Assembly (NCBI RefSeq): GCF_001563265.1
Contig: NZ_CP005085.1
Coordinates: 186,001 to 250,000 of the forward strand
DNA length: 64,000 nt
Direction: 5' to 3'
Source: Sphingobium sp. TKS
Lineage (GTDB): Bacteria > Pseudomonadota > Alphaproteobacteria > Sphingomonadales > Sphingomonadaceae
The translations under genes and the position numbers were made by a program. The notes under the pieces were generated by a model. It was not told where the DNA came from. It searched no databases and saw nothing but the letters and a program-made list of their open reading frames with translations. Below, piece by piece: positions 7,305 through 15,745 of the stretch (within the stretch, counting starts at the first letter, position 1; each line of letters starts with the position of its first letter).

Positions 7305-9467
7305 CTACGGCGCGGGAGGATCGATCCCGGCAATCACCGCGGTCAGGCGATCGAGCTCGCGCTGGAGAGCTTGACGCTGGAGATCGGAGATGCGCCGTTC
7401 GCGTAGATGCGCCCTGGCATCGGCCGCCGCGCGTTCCCAGGCCGGCCTGTGCCGGGCGGTGATGCAGGCGTTGGGACAGCGGGTCGGCTCGCACAGGGCG
7501 GTGAGTGGCTGCGCGGGATCGGGGGTTGTCACGCGCTTGAGGCAGAGCGCGGTTGCAGGATCGAAGAAGCAATCCGCGAGCGGACCGACATGGAAGGTGC
7601 GCGCGACGCTGGCGAGCATGACGCGCAGGCGGGCGCGATCGGCGATCATGGCGGGCAATGGCCCGAGTTGAACGGCGGCATCGTCGAGCGTCCGCCCGAT
7701 ACGCGGTCCCGCCGGCCCGCCAAGCGATGCGCCGCTCTGACGCCGGTCGAAATAGTCCAGCAGGTCATCAGTCTGACCGAGCCGGCGCTGCGCCTCGACC
7801 TCGGCGCGAAACCCCGATGCGCTGGTCCCGGCATAGCCTTCGAACGCGGCGACCGAGGCGTGCTTGTACTGGATCATGCCGGCGATGGTGCCGAACGGAC
7901 GGTTGGCGATGTGCCACGCGATCGTGCGCCGGAACTGCCGCGTCGTGATGCGCCACGGCTTGCCATCGGGACCGGGCGGGATGACCGGCATATCGGGGCT
8001 GCCGAAGGCGGTGTTGAGGTGATCGCGGAAGGTGTTGAGCTGACGGACCACCTCGCTCGACAGATGCGTTTTGGAGACGGCGCTCGCGCGCAGCACCGGC
8101 CAGAGCGTATCGCTGCCGCTGGCGCGCGCCGGTCCTGCCGACAGGCGTTCGAGCACCGTGATCGCATCGGCGACCGGCTCGATCGTCACCCAGCTCGCCG
8201 CCTCGCCCACGGCCGCCCGGCGCTTGTAGATGGTCGATCGGATGCGATGCCGCTCGATCAGGCCGTCCTCACTGCGCGCGATAGAGAGACACCCGCGCCG
8301 CATCGCCTGCACCTCGCAGTCGCGCATGCCGGTCAGGTAGGCGCACACGATATAGGCGGCGGCCTGGAGCATCCGTTCCTCGTGTGCGAGAGTCTTCGCG
8401 TCGAAGCGCTCGCGCCATGGCCGACCGCTCTCGGGATCGATCGAGATCGGCGTGTCCATGCCGCCGACCTCTACCCCCAGCTCGGCCGCCACTGCGTCGA
8501 TCAACCTCGCTTCACCGCCGGTCAGCAGGAGATGCGCGCCTGGCTCGGCCTGCACGTCGATCCCGGCATGGAGATGCAGGAGATGGGCGTTGATCGGTGG
8601 GGTCACGGCGCCGGTGTTGGGGTCGACGCGCAGCTTGCCGTTATGAGCGGTGCCCCAGATCGGTGCGCCGCGCCCCTCGCTGCGTCGGCGACCGAAATAG
8701 GCCTTCAGGCGGGTGCGGCGACGTTGCCGGCGATCAGCGTCCGGGAGGCCGGAGTCGGCGGCGACGAGACGATCCCGGCGCGCTTCGAGCCGATCAAGCT
8801 CGCGACGGGCTGCGAGAATGTCGTCAGCGAAGACGGTGACGTAGCGCAACGACCATGCGAGCAGCGCGGCGATGACCTCTTCCGGGAACCGCGGCGTGCG
8901 GTTCTCCCGGACATGCCGGTAGCCCGCGACGCGGGCGGGCGCCTGTCCGGCCCAGGGCTCGAATGCAAGGCCTCCGCCAGCGAGGTGGTCACGATAGTGA
9001 TAGAGATCGGGGACCACTTCGAGGAGGTGGCCGACGATGACGGGTCGCCGGGCCGGATCGGCACGAAGGTGCCGGGCATAGGCATCGACCAATGCCTGAT
9101 CGATACGGGAAACGTCGAGCCGTCCGAGCCGCTCACGGGCGAAGGCGAAGAACCGGCGGGCACGGTTGAATGCCTGGCGAATGCTCGCCGGCGGCAGCTT
9201 CGGGCGGTAGCCGGGAAGATCGACGTTGAGACGGGCGTAGAGATAGGCGCGCATCGCCGCCTGCACATCGGCATGTTCGAGCACGTCGAAATGCACGGTG
9301 ACGTGGCAGCGCCGGGCGTTCTCGCGGAATACGGCGAGACCGAGATCCCAGCTCGGGTCGCCGACGCGAGACAGCTCCTCGCGGGCGTGGCCCTCCTTGA
9401 GCGGCGCGCTCGCCAGCACGGGGCGATCGTCGAAGGCAGGCTCTTGGGCATGGGCGGGTATGGTCAT
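7305..9467 (-). CDS. large tyrosine recombinase, third gene of the element trio
   Basis: 720 residues. The catalytic half retains an Arg region (YLTGMRDCEVQAM, around 385), a box with the usual His replaced (RQFRRTIAWHIAN, around 540) and a terminal H...Y pair (QYKHASVAAFEGYAG). The HxxR box reads R-Q-F-R here, so catalysis may be impaired or specialised. A Cys-rich tail (CEPTRCPNACITARH, around 670) looks like a small zinc knuckle, as in TnpB/GinC-type recombinases. It starts at an ATG that shares ATGA with the stop of the preceding gene. It probably acts with its two partners in integration and excision. Confidence 0.85.
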   Translation of the reverse strand: MTIPAHAQEPAFDDRPVLASAPLKEGHAREELSRVGDPSWDLGLAVFRENARRCHVTVHFDVLEHADVQAAMRAYLYARLNVDLPGYRPKLPPASIRQAFNRARRFFAFARERLGRLDVSRIDQALVDAYARHLRADPARRPVIVGHLLEVVPDLYHYRDHLAGGGLAFEPWAGQAPARVAGYRHVRENRTPRFPEEVIAALLAWSLRYVTVFADDILAARRELDRLEARRDRLVAADSGLPDADRRQRRRTRLKAYFGRRRSEGRGAPIWGTAHNGKLRVDPNTGAVTPPINAHLLHLHAGIDVQAEPGAHLLLTGGEARLIDAVAAELGVEVGGMDTPISIDPESGRPWRERFDAKTLAHEERMLQAAAYIVCAYLTGMRDCEVQAMRRGCLSIARSEDGLIERHRIRSTIYKRRAAVGEAASWVTIEPVADAITVLERLSAGPARASGSDTLWPVLRASAVSKTHLSSEVVRQLNTFRDHLNTAFGSPDMPVIPPGPDGKPWRITTRQFRRTIAWHIANRPFGTIAGMIQYKHASVAAFEGYAGTSASGFRAEVEAQRRLGQTDDLLDYFDRRQSGASLGGPAGPRIGRTLDDAAVQLGPLPAMIADRARLRVMLASVARTFHVGPLADCFFDPATALCLKRVTTPDPAQPLTALCEPTRCPNACITARHRPAWERAAADARAHLRERRISDLQRQALQRELDRLTAVIAGIDPPAP

Positions 9468-11251
9468 GCGCGTGCCTCCGGCGGCAGATAAAGCCGCTCG
9501 CTCTCCATCTGCCGGCGCGCATCGGCGATGACGGCATCGGAGAAGGCCGGCACGACCTGGGCGGTGATGCGGGCATGGACGCGGCCGAACTTGGCCGCCC
9601 AGTCGGTCGCGGGCAGGCTCAGCCGCTGCTCTTCGACGAAGACGAGGAAAGCCAGGATCGCGGGGAGCTTGCGCGCGGTGATGACGGCGTTAGGGCAATC
9701 AAGGCAGCCCCAGAAGGGCTGCGCACAGGGCGAACCGGCCTCGGCGAAGGGACTGTTATGGAAGCCCGCGCAGGCGGCGAGCCAGACATCCTGTTCGCCG
9801 TCGAGCAACGGACCCACGGTAGCCAGCGGCATCAGCGGCTCGGCCTGATCGGGCGCTTTGCGCAACGCCTGCTCGGCGGTGGGCGGAAGCACGGTCGGCA
9901 TCGCGGCGGCGACCGCTGCGCGGAAGGCGTCGGCGACGGCCGTCTCGTGCAGGGGCCGGAGCGACGGCAGATCAGCATAGTGGCGCGCCGCTACCTCGCG
10001 CGAGTGGCCGACCGCGAAGCGGGCCATATGCCCCTCGGTCTTGGTGTACCATAGCGCCTTGTGGGTCTTGCGGAGCCGGGAGAGCAGCAGGTGGAGCGGC
10101 TTGCCGTCGTCATCGACAATATCGTTCTGCGCCACCCAGGCATCGATCCGTTCCGTCGGGTGGCGGATACCTGCCCGCAGGCCGCCAGCGTTGTGATAAA
10201 CCCAAATACGATCGTCGTTTAGATGCGTGCGGGCAGTCGCCGTGGCCTCGATCAGGCGACGAATAAGACCGCCAGGCGTGCCACCACCGCCGTCGCGGAC
10301 GCGCATGCTCTTGTGCTCGGCGCCGCGAGCGCGGCGCTTGAGATAGCGCAGCTCCACCGTGCCGGCATGGGGGTTGGTGAGACAATCCACGGTCAGCGTC
10401 TTCAGGCACTCGGGCTCGAGGCCGGTATCGAGCGTGAGCAACACGAGCAGCGCCGGCAGATCGCGCGCAAGCAGGTGATGGCGGCCATGCAGGTCGTCGA
10501 TGAGCGTGCTGATCGGCAATGCGCGCCGCATGCGCATGAAATAGAGGCTCTTCAGCGCGGGCTGGTCTGCGACGATAAAGCCCTGCCGCGCGATGATCGC
10601 TTCGACATCGGCGCGCGCGCTGGCGATGACCGGGTCGCCCTCATCGGTCCGGTCGTCGGCGCCGAGACGGCGGAACATCGCTTCGACATCGGTCCTCGCG
10701 GCGTCGCGCAACGCGCGGGCGACGAAGGGGCTATAAGCATCGCGCGGGGTCGAGCGGCCCGCCGATGTGGCCAGCGTGTAGCGCAGCCGCTCATGCAGGT
10801 CGGACGCGATCCGATCGGGCCGGTCTGCCTCGATCGCGCGCAATGTGTTGATGATCTTGCCGACCGTTATGTGCCGGTGGATCGCGCCCATCCCGCGCTG
10901 TCCGAGCGCGGAGGCGAACCCATCGATATGGACTGCGCGCAGGTCGCTGACGCCAGCCACGTTCAGCGCGTCATCGCCAAGCCAGGCGAAGAACAGGCGG
11001 TAGGCATTTACATACTGCTTGATGACGCTGGCCGCACCGATGGGGCCGCCGAGCGCCGCTGACCGACGTAGCGCGCCCGCGAAGGCGATGGCGAGTGGGC
11101 GAGGAACGAGCCCAATCATATCGATCAGGACCGTTCCGCCATGCCGTGCCTCGATCGTGAACTTGAGGCCGAGCACAGCATCGGGCTGCACGGACTCCGG
11201 CGTGATCGGCGCGAAAGCGACAGGCCGGCCCTTGCGGGGATGCCCGCTCAT
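9464..11251 (-). CDS. tyrosine-recombinase-like protein, second gene of the element trio, 595 aa
   Basis: The start at MSGHPRKGRP overlaps the upstream stop by ATGA; the open frame runs further upstream only in low-complexity sequence. The catalytic region is degenerate: LTLDTGLEPECLKTL has Glu where the first Arg would be, the box reads LSRLRKTHKALW, and the end is VGHSREVAARHYAD with His and Tyr present. A Cys-rich segment (WGCLDCPNAVITARK) parallels the tail of its neighbour. The missing Arg suggests a structural or DNA-binding role in a hetero-complex; that is inference. Confidence 0.8.
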   Translation of the reverse strand: MSGHPRKGRPVAFAPITPESVQPDAVLGLKFTIEARHGGTVLIDMIGLVPRPLAIAFAGALRRSAALGGPIGAASVIKQYVNAYRLFFAWLGDDALNVAGVSDLRAVHIDGFASALGQRGMGAIHRHITVGKIINTLRAIEADRPDRIASDLHERLRYTLATSAGRSTPRDAYSPFVARALRDAARTDVEAMFRRLGADDRTDEGDPVIASARADVEAIIARQGFIVADQPALKSLYFMRMRRALPISTLIDDLHGRHHLLARDLPALLVLLTLDTGLEPECLKTLTVDCLTNPHAGTVELRYLKRRARGAEHKSMRVRDGGGGTPGGLIRRLIEATATARTHLNDDRIWVYHNAGGLRAGIRHPTERIDAWVAQNDIVDDDGKPLHLLLSRLRKTHKALWYTKTEGHMARFAVGHSREVAARHYADLPSLRPLHETAVADAFRAAVAAAMPTVLPPTAEQALRKAPDQAEPLMPLATVGPLLDGEQDVWLAACAGFHNSPFAEAGSPCAQPFWGCLDCPNAVITARKLPAILAFLVFVEEQRLSLPATDWAAKFGRVHARITAQVVPAFSDAVIADARRQMESERLYLPPEARA

Positions 11252-12597
11252 GCGCCCTGCGGTCCCGGCAGCAGCGCGAGCAGCTCCTCGACGGCCGCGT
11301 CCACTGTATCGGCGCGCGTCGCGATATGATCGAGGTAGATATAGGTGGTGGTGAGGCTCGCGTGGCCGAGCAGACGTTGCACCTGTTGCAGCGGGTCGCC
11401 CAGGATCAGCCGGTAGCTCTCCACCGGCCCCGCCGGCAATGCCGCTTCGCGCAGCCGCTGCTGGATCAGCAAGGCGAGCATATGGACTGCGAAGGTGTGA
11501 CGAAGCTGGTGGGGACTGATCGACAGCGGGAAACCGTTCTCCTCGCACCGCTTGCAGGCACGGGTGAAGATCACCTCCCACGAGTTGGGGCGAACAGGCT
11601 GCCCTACCTCGGTCAGCCATAGCGCCGCCGGCTCGTGGGGCGGTCCATCCTCGTCGCACAGGATCAGGCGGCATCGTTCCTCTGGGGTGCAGACATCGCG
11701 CATGCGGTCGAGACCGGCGCGGGTGACAGGGATCGGTCGTTCGAGCTTGGCCGCGCCGTCGCGCGCGGCGAACTTGGTCACGCCTGCGGCGCGTTCGACG
11801 GCGACATAGGCGGCGATCTGACGCAGCAGCCGACGCGGGACCAGCACACTGCGTCCCCGGTCGCCCTTGGTGAGCGGCGGCGGCAGGCGCAGCCAAAGCT
11901 GCTGAGCCTGATCGTGGTCGTGATCGATGGCCGCAAGCTCATCGGCGAGCAGGCCCGACGCCTCTTCAAGACGCAGGCCAGTGGTGACGAGAAGGTCGGC
12001 GAACAGCGCGTTGCGCAGCCCGTTGCGATCGCGAGCGCCGGGGCGCTCGGTGCCGTCCGGGGCGAGGCCGCGCAGGCCGACCTCGCGGAAAATGTGGTAG
12101 TCGTCCATCGTGACGAACCGCACATCCGACCGCCTGGCGACACGTTCATAGGCGTCGTTGCGCGCCGCGATCATGCCACGACGGCCACCTTGCGCCGGTC
12201 GCCACACGGCGCGGCGGCTGAACGGCGCGTCGGCGATCAGCCCTTGCTGCTCGCCCCAGCGGTAGAGGCGATCGAGGCTGGCGACAGCCCGGTTCCAGCT
12301 TGCCGCCGTGATCCGGTGATCGGCCTCGTCGCGGCGTCGCTCACGATGATAGGCATCGACATCGTCGCGGGTCGCAGCCCACACGGTCTTGCCGCAGGCA
12401 TCGAGAAAGCGAAGCCAGACCGCAACATCATAGGCGTAGGCGCGAAGCGAGTGCCGCGAGCGGACCCCCGACAGCGGCAGGTCGAGAAAGAAGCGATCCA
12501 GATCGGGATCATAGAGCGCATCGTCCCGCAGGATCAGCGGCACATGCGCATCAAGGCCCTTGGCCTCGCGGCGCTCGCAAACAGTAATGATCGACAC
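11248..12597 (-). CDS. tyrosine recombinase/integrase, first gene of the element trio, 449 aa
   Basis: A complete phage-integrase-type enzyme. An N-terminal SAM-like core-binding domain (about 40-150, SRHSLRAYAYDVAVWLRFLDACG) precedes a catalytic domain with LLVTTGLRLEEASGL (Arg), HQLRHTFAVHML (His-x-x-Arg) and LLGHASLTTTYIYL (His and nucleophile Tyr). All catalytic residues can be placed, so this is probably the strand-cleaving member. It is the promoter-proximal gene; an 18-bp inverted repeat lies just upstream (12668-12729). Its stop overlaps the next ATG. Confidence 0.9.
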   Translation of the reverse strand: MSIITVCERREAKGLDAHVPLILRDDALYDPDLDRFFLDLPLSGVRSRHSLRAYAYDVAVWLRFLDACGKTVWAATRDDVDAYHRERRRDEADHRITAASWNRAVASLDRLYRWGEQQGLIADAPFSRRAVWRPAQGGRRGMIAARNDAYERVARRSDVRFVTMDDYHIFREVGLRGLAPDGTERPGARDRNGLRNALFADLLVTTGLRLEEASGLLADELAAIDHDHDQAQQLWLRLPPPLTKGDRGRSVLVPRRLLRQIAAYVAVERAAGVTKFAARDGAAKLERPIPVTRAGLDRMRDVCTPEERCRLILCDEDGPPHEPAALWLTEVGQPVRPNSWEVIFTRACKRCEENGFPLSISPHQLRHTFAVHMLALLIQQRLREAALPAGPVESYRLILGDPLQQVQRLLGHASLTTTYIYLDHIATRADTVDAAVEELLALLPGPQGA

Positions 12598-12667
12598 CGG
12601 CGCGAAACCCTCCCCCCGGACCCCCCACCCGGAAGCTGACCTTCACACCGGTGCGCCTGATGGCCCG

Positions 12668-12729
12668 GCAGCAATCAGGCTGGCCTCCGCCAGCTCTTGG
12701 GTCAGCGCTACGGCCAGCCTGATTACTGC
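12668..12729. promoter_or_regulatory. 18-bp near-perfect inverted repeat upstream of the integrase operon
   Basis: Arms at 12668-12685 (GCAGCAATCAGGCTGGCC) and 12712-12729 match in 17 of 18 positions, with a 26-base spacer. It lies 70 bases before the first integrase ATG and about 50 bases inside the element end. It could be a recombinase arm site, an operator for autoregulation, or a hairpin against read-through from the split ardC. The sequence does not decide. Confidence 0.6.
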
Positions 12730-12793
12730 CTACCGTGGGCGTCCATCGCCGACCTTACTGCAATGTTGCGGGCGGCGCAGACTGTCCAGATAA

Positions 12794-13504
12794 GGCGACC
12801 AGTTCCTCGAAGGCGTAGGCATTGTCGCCAAAGCGCTTGCCGAACGTGCGGGCAAGCCGATCGGCATGGCCTGACCAGTGGATCGTCTCATGACAGCGCG
12901 TCGATGCATAATGATCCATCGTTTGAAACGCGGATCGGCTCGGAAGCTGGATATAATCGAAGGTCGGCGTAAAATAGGCCTGACTGCCGCCGTGGCGGAC
13001 AAGCGCCGGTATCGCCTCGAAAAAGCGGTCGATTTGCGTCTGCCTACGCGAAAGGGCAATCGGTTGCTCCGGTGCATCGACGCTATGGAAATGCGCCGGC
13101 AAGCCGTCGATCTGATCGGCGTTGAACACGATGTAATGACGAAGGAAGCGGATGTTGCGGTCAACACTGCGTCCGGTATCCGGATTTGTCTCCTGCTTCC
13201 TGAAGGTCGAGTAATAGACCGAGACCGCACCGGCCTCGCCGCGCCTGACATCCCCGCCGAGCGCCTGTGCCTGCCTGCGGGTCATCCAGTAGCGAGAACG
13301 ATAGCCCTGCGCATCTCCCAGCGCCCAGAGATACAATGTGTTGATGCCGGCATAGGGCGCGCCGCTGTGGCGCAGCGGCCGTCCGCCACCGCCCTGCACA
13401 CGCCAGGGTCGCGACCAGGGTGGAACTCCTTCCTCGATCTTGCGGATGATGAGGTCGGTGATTTCGGCGGCGACATCGCGGGTGCTCCGCTGACAAGATG
13501 GCAT
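12794..13504 (-). pseudogene. ardC: resident ardC, 5' part (interrupted after residue 237)
   Basis: Encodes residues 1-237 of an ArdC-type protein: N-terminal ssDNA-binding domain (PWSRPWRVQGGG, APYAGINTLYLW, IVFNADQIDGLP) and the zinc motif HETIH at 205-209. The normal reading ends ...YAFEELVA at the GTCGCC junction, then runs 12 codons into the mobile element before a stop at 12755. The missing end is at 5657-5893. The 249-aa product would retain the HExxH but lose the helices after it, so it is probably inactive as a protease, while the DNA-binding half could persist. Confidence 0.9.
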
Positions 13505-13582
13505 GGCAGGTTCCTCGCACGAAGGGAAGGAAACCGCCGACGCGTGAACAGCGCCGGCGGTCAGCGAAAGACGAGAGAGGGG

Positions 13583-15670
13583 TCAGGCCGCGAGGGCCTC
13601 CTGATCTTCCGGTTCGATCACATCGCCCGGATCGGTGGGCGCCTCATCCCCTGGCGCGCGATCGCCTTCCTGGTCCGAGGAAGCGTCCGGGTCATCGCCG
13701 CCGGACATCTCCATGCCATCGGCTTGCGGCTGATCGAGAAAGCGCATCGCGTCAGGCACCCAGGCCAGCGCCGCGTCCCGGACCTCAGGCTCGACGATGG
13801 CCTCGCCGGCAAAGAGCCGGTTGCATGATTGCGAGATCTCCGATTTCTTCATCGTCGCGTGCCTTGCGGTGAGGGCGGCGCCGCCAACCTTGCCCAATAG
13901 CGCGAGGATCGAGCCCTTGCTGATGCGGTCGAAGAAATTCTCCGACGTCGGCCTCCACCAGCTGGCGACATCGACATCCATGATCGTCGCAAGCCGGTTG
14001 TGTAGCGGGCATTGTTCGGCGCGATAGCCAGGCTTGGCCTCGAGCGACGCGGCGACGAGATAGGCCATCCAGGCCGCCTTGCTGTCATCGCCCAGGGCGC
14101 GGAAGGCCTCGAAACGATCGACCTCGGACCTGTGATCGAGCCAGCTGGAGTCGAGACCGGCATGGGCCTCGGCGAGGTACGTGCGCGCATGCGTCACGGG
14201 CTGTTCGCCCGACACCGGATCCTGGGGTCCGCGCGCCCGCATGGTCGAACCATAGGCGCTGAAGCTGCTGGCCCGGTCGTCGATCATGACGAACAGGGCA
14301 TAGTCGAGCGCCAGCGCCGGGTGGCCAAGAAGCGCGGCGCCGAGGATGTCGCGGCGCTGCATCGCGAGTTCGTCATAGAGCCGCGCGCTGAGCGGCTTGC
14401 CGCCAGGCGCCACCGCCTCGGGAGGAGCTGAGGGCGGCGCATGTCCGTCCTGCGGCGCGGTCGCGCCCTCGCCAGCGTCCGCGGGCCCGCCATCATCATC
14501 ATCGACACCGCCGACGCGAACTGGTTCCTCGCTATAATATTCGGTGTCGAGAACCATTTCGCCCTTGGGCGTGAGCTTGAGGAACGCACCTACCAACGGC
14601 CGGATCTCATCTGGCAGCACAGGCGCGCGGCACTGGATCGCCTGCTGCTCTTCGGCAAGGGCATCATATTCCTGATCGAGCGCCTCATAAGTCTGTTGAG
14701 AAATGGCTTCCCCATCCATTTCCTCGACGATGGCCGCCTGCCGCTCGGAGACCGCTTCGAGACGCGCCGTCTGCTCGGCGGTGAGATCGGGCTGCGGCAG
14801 GATGACCCGATAGAGCCCGGCCGCAGCGCTGTGGATGTAGTTGGACGCAATCGGCCGGATCCAGCCGAGGCCCGTCTCCTCGCCAATGCGCCGTGCTTCC
14901 TCTTCCATGATGTCGCCGGCAAGCTTCTGGGCGATTTCCGGGTTGACCCACTTGTCGCCGCTGTCGCTGAAGAGATCACGATCGATCCTGCCGCCCGCAC
15001 CCGCATAGCGGTCTTCGCCCACCAGTATCGCGACAGGATCGCTGGACTTCATGGTTTCATTGGCGATGACGCGCCGGATGGTGTCGGCATTGGCATAGTT
15101 CGTGCCGTAGCTGTTCCAGACGAGAAGCTGCTTCTCCTGATTTTCGGTCGATGCATAGGCCTTGGCGACGTCCAGGGTGATGGCGCCCTCGCTGAGCGCC
15201 TCGAAGATCGGCTCGGCGAGCGTTGCAAGACGCAGGCGCCCTTCCACGAAACGCCGCGTCAGCCCGAAACGCTTGGCGACACCGTCCATGTCGTTGTTGA
15301 GGCCGATAAAATACTGAAAGGCGCGGCATTCCTCGGCCGGTGTCATTTTGAGCTGGTGGAAGTTCGCTGCTGTCGATGTCTCGGAAAGGGTAGCCTCGTC
15401 CCCGACGAGCACCTTGACCGGAACGTCGAACTCATCGGCCGCGATGACGCCACGTTCGGCGAGCAGCAGGAGGCCGCGCAGGCGGCGGCCGCCATCGAAG
15501 ACCTCGAACGTGCCGCGGGGCTTCTTGACCGGGGTGACGAGCAGGTTCTGGAGGACGCCGCGCGCTTCGAGATCGGCGGCCAGCTGAGGGATTTCCAGCA
15601 GTTCGTCGGGCCGCTTGCGGACGTTGATGGGGGAAAGGGTCAGCTTCGAGAGCTTTACGGTCGTGGTCAT
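13583..15670 (-). CDS. ParB/RepB/Spo0J-type nuclease-domain protein, 695 aa
   Basis: The N-terminus holds a ParB-like domain: INVRKRPDELLEIPQLAADL, GVLQNLLVTP, FEVFDGGRRLRGLLLL (equivalent of the GERR box) and ETSTAANFHQLKMTPAEECRAF, then a helix-turn-helix-like MDGVAKRFGLTRRFVEGRLRL (about 130-150). The remaining 500 residues include an acidic linker (about 390-430) and a C-terminal region unlike canonical ParB. This long ParB type is, in my experience, part of the alphaproteobacterial plasmid module with SNO and ArdC proteins and is distinct from the partition ParB next to parA. No parA is visible. Role in DNA processing during transfer is inferred. Confidence 0.82.
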   Translation of the reverse strand: MTTTVKLSKLTLSPINVRKRPDELLEIPQLAADLEARGVLQNLLVTPVKKPRGTFEVFDGGRRLRGLLLLAERGVIAADEFDVPVKVLVGDEATLSETSTAANFHQLKMTPAEECRAFQYFIGLNNDMDGVAKRFGLTRRFVEGRLRLATLAEPIFEALSEGAITLDVAKAYASTENQEKQLLVWNSYGTNYANADTIRRVIANETMKSSDPVAILVGEDRYAGAGGRIDRDLFSDSGDKWVNPEIAQKLAGDIMEEEARRIGEETGLGWIRPIASNYIHSAAAGLYRVILPQPDLTAEQTARLEAVSERQAAIVEEMDGEAISQQTYEALDQEYDALAEEQQAIQCRAPVLPDEIRPLVGAFLKLTPKGEMVLDTEYYSEEPVRVGGVDDDDGGPADAGEGATAPQDGHAPPSAPPEAVAPGGKPLSARLYDELAMQRRDILGAALLGHPALALDYALFVMIDDRASSFSAYGSTMRARGPQDPVSGEQPVTHARTYLAEAHAGLDSSWLDHRSEVDRFEAFRALGDDSKAAWMAYLVAASLEAKPGYRAEQCPLHNRLATIMDVDVASWWRPTSENFFDRISKGSILALLGKVGGAALTARHATMKKSEISQSCNRLFAGEAIVEPEVRDAALAWVPDAMRFLDQPQADGMEMSGGDDPDASSDQEGDRAPGDEAPTDPGDVIEPEDQEALAA

Positions 15671-15745
15671 TGGGCGAACTCCCTTCTGGCGTCCGGATCA
15701 TCCCGGACACCAACTCCGCTCCTCCTCCCCTTTCATTCATCCGGC

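Larger units (their letters stand above)
5894..12793 (-). mobile_element. 6.9-kb integrative element with a tripartite tyrosine recombinase operon and its own ardC
   Basis: The element lies between two copies of GTCGCC (read on the minus strand; 5888-5893 and 12794-12799), inside the resident ardC. Its ends carry an imperfect inverted repeat, TATC-NN-GACAGTC (5895-5907 and the reverse complement at 12780-12792). It contains three recombinase genes with 4-base overlaps and a complete second ardC. Three different recombinases in one operon, with two large C-terminal-Cys members, recalls the Tn554 and GInt (ginABC) families as I know them. Boundaries come from the sequence; family assignment is inference. 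The 6-bp repeat may be the crossover core or a target duplication. Confidence 0.85.

Noticed and set aside
7407..9491. Plus-strand frame of 694 codons opposite the third recombinase
   Set aside because: Antisense shadow of a high-GC gene: rich in Arg, Gly and Ala, no motif; the minus strand has recombinase motifs.
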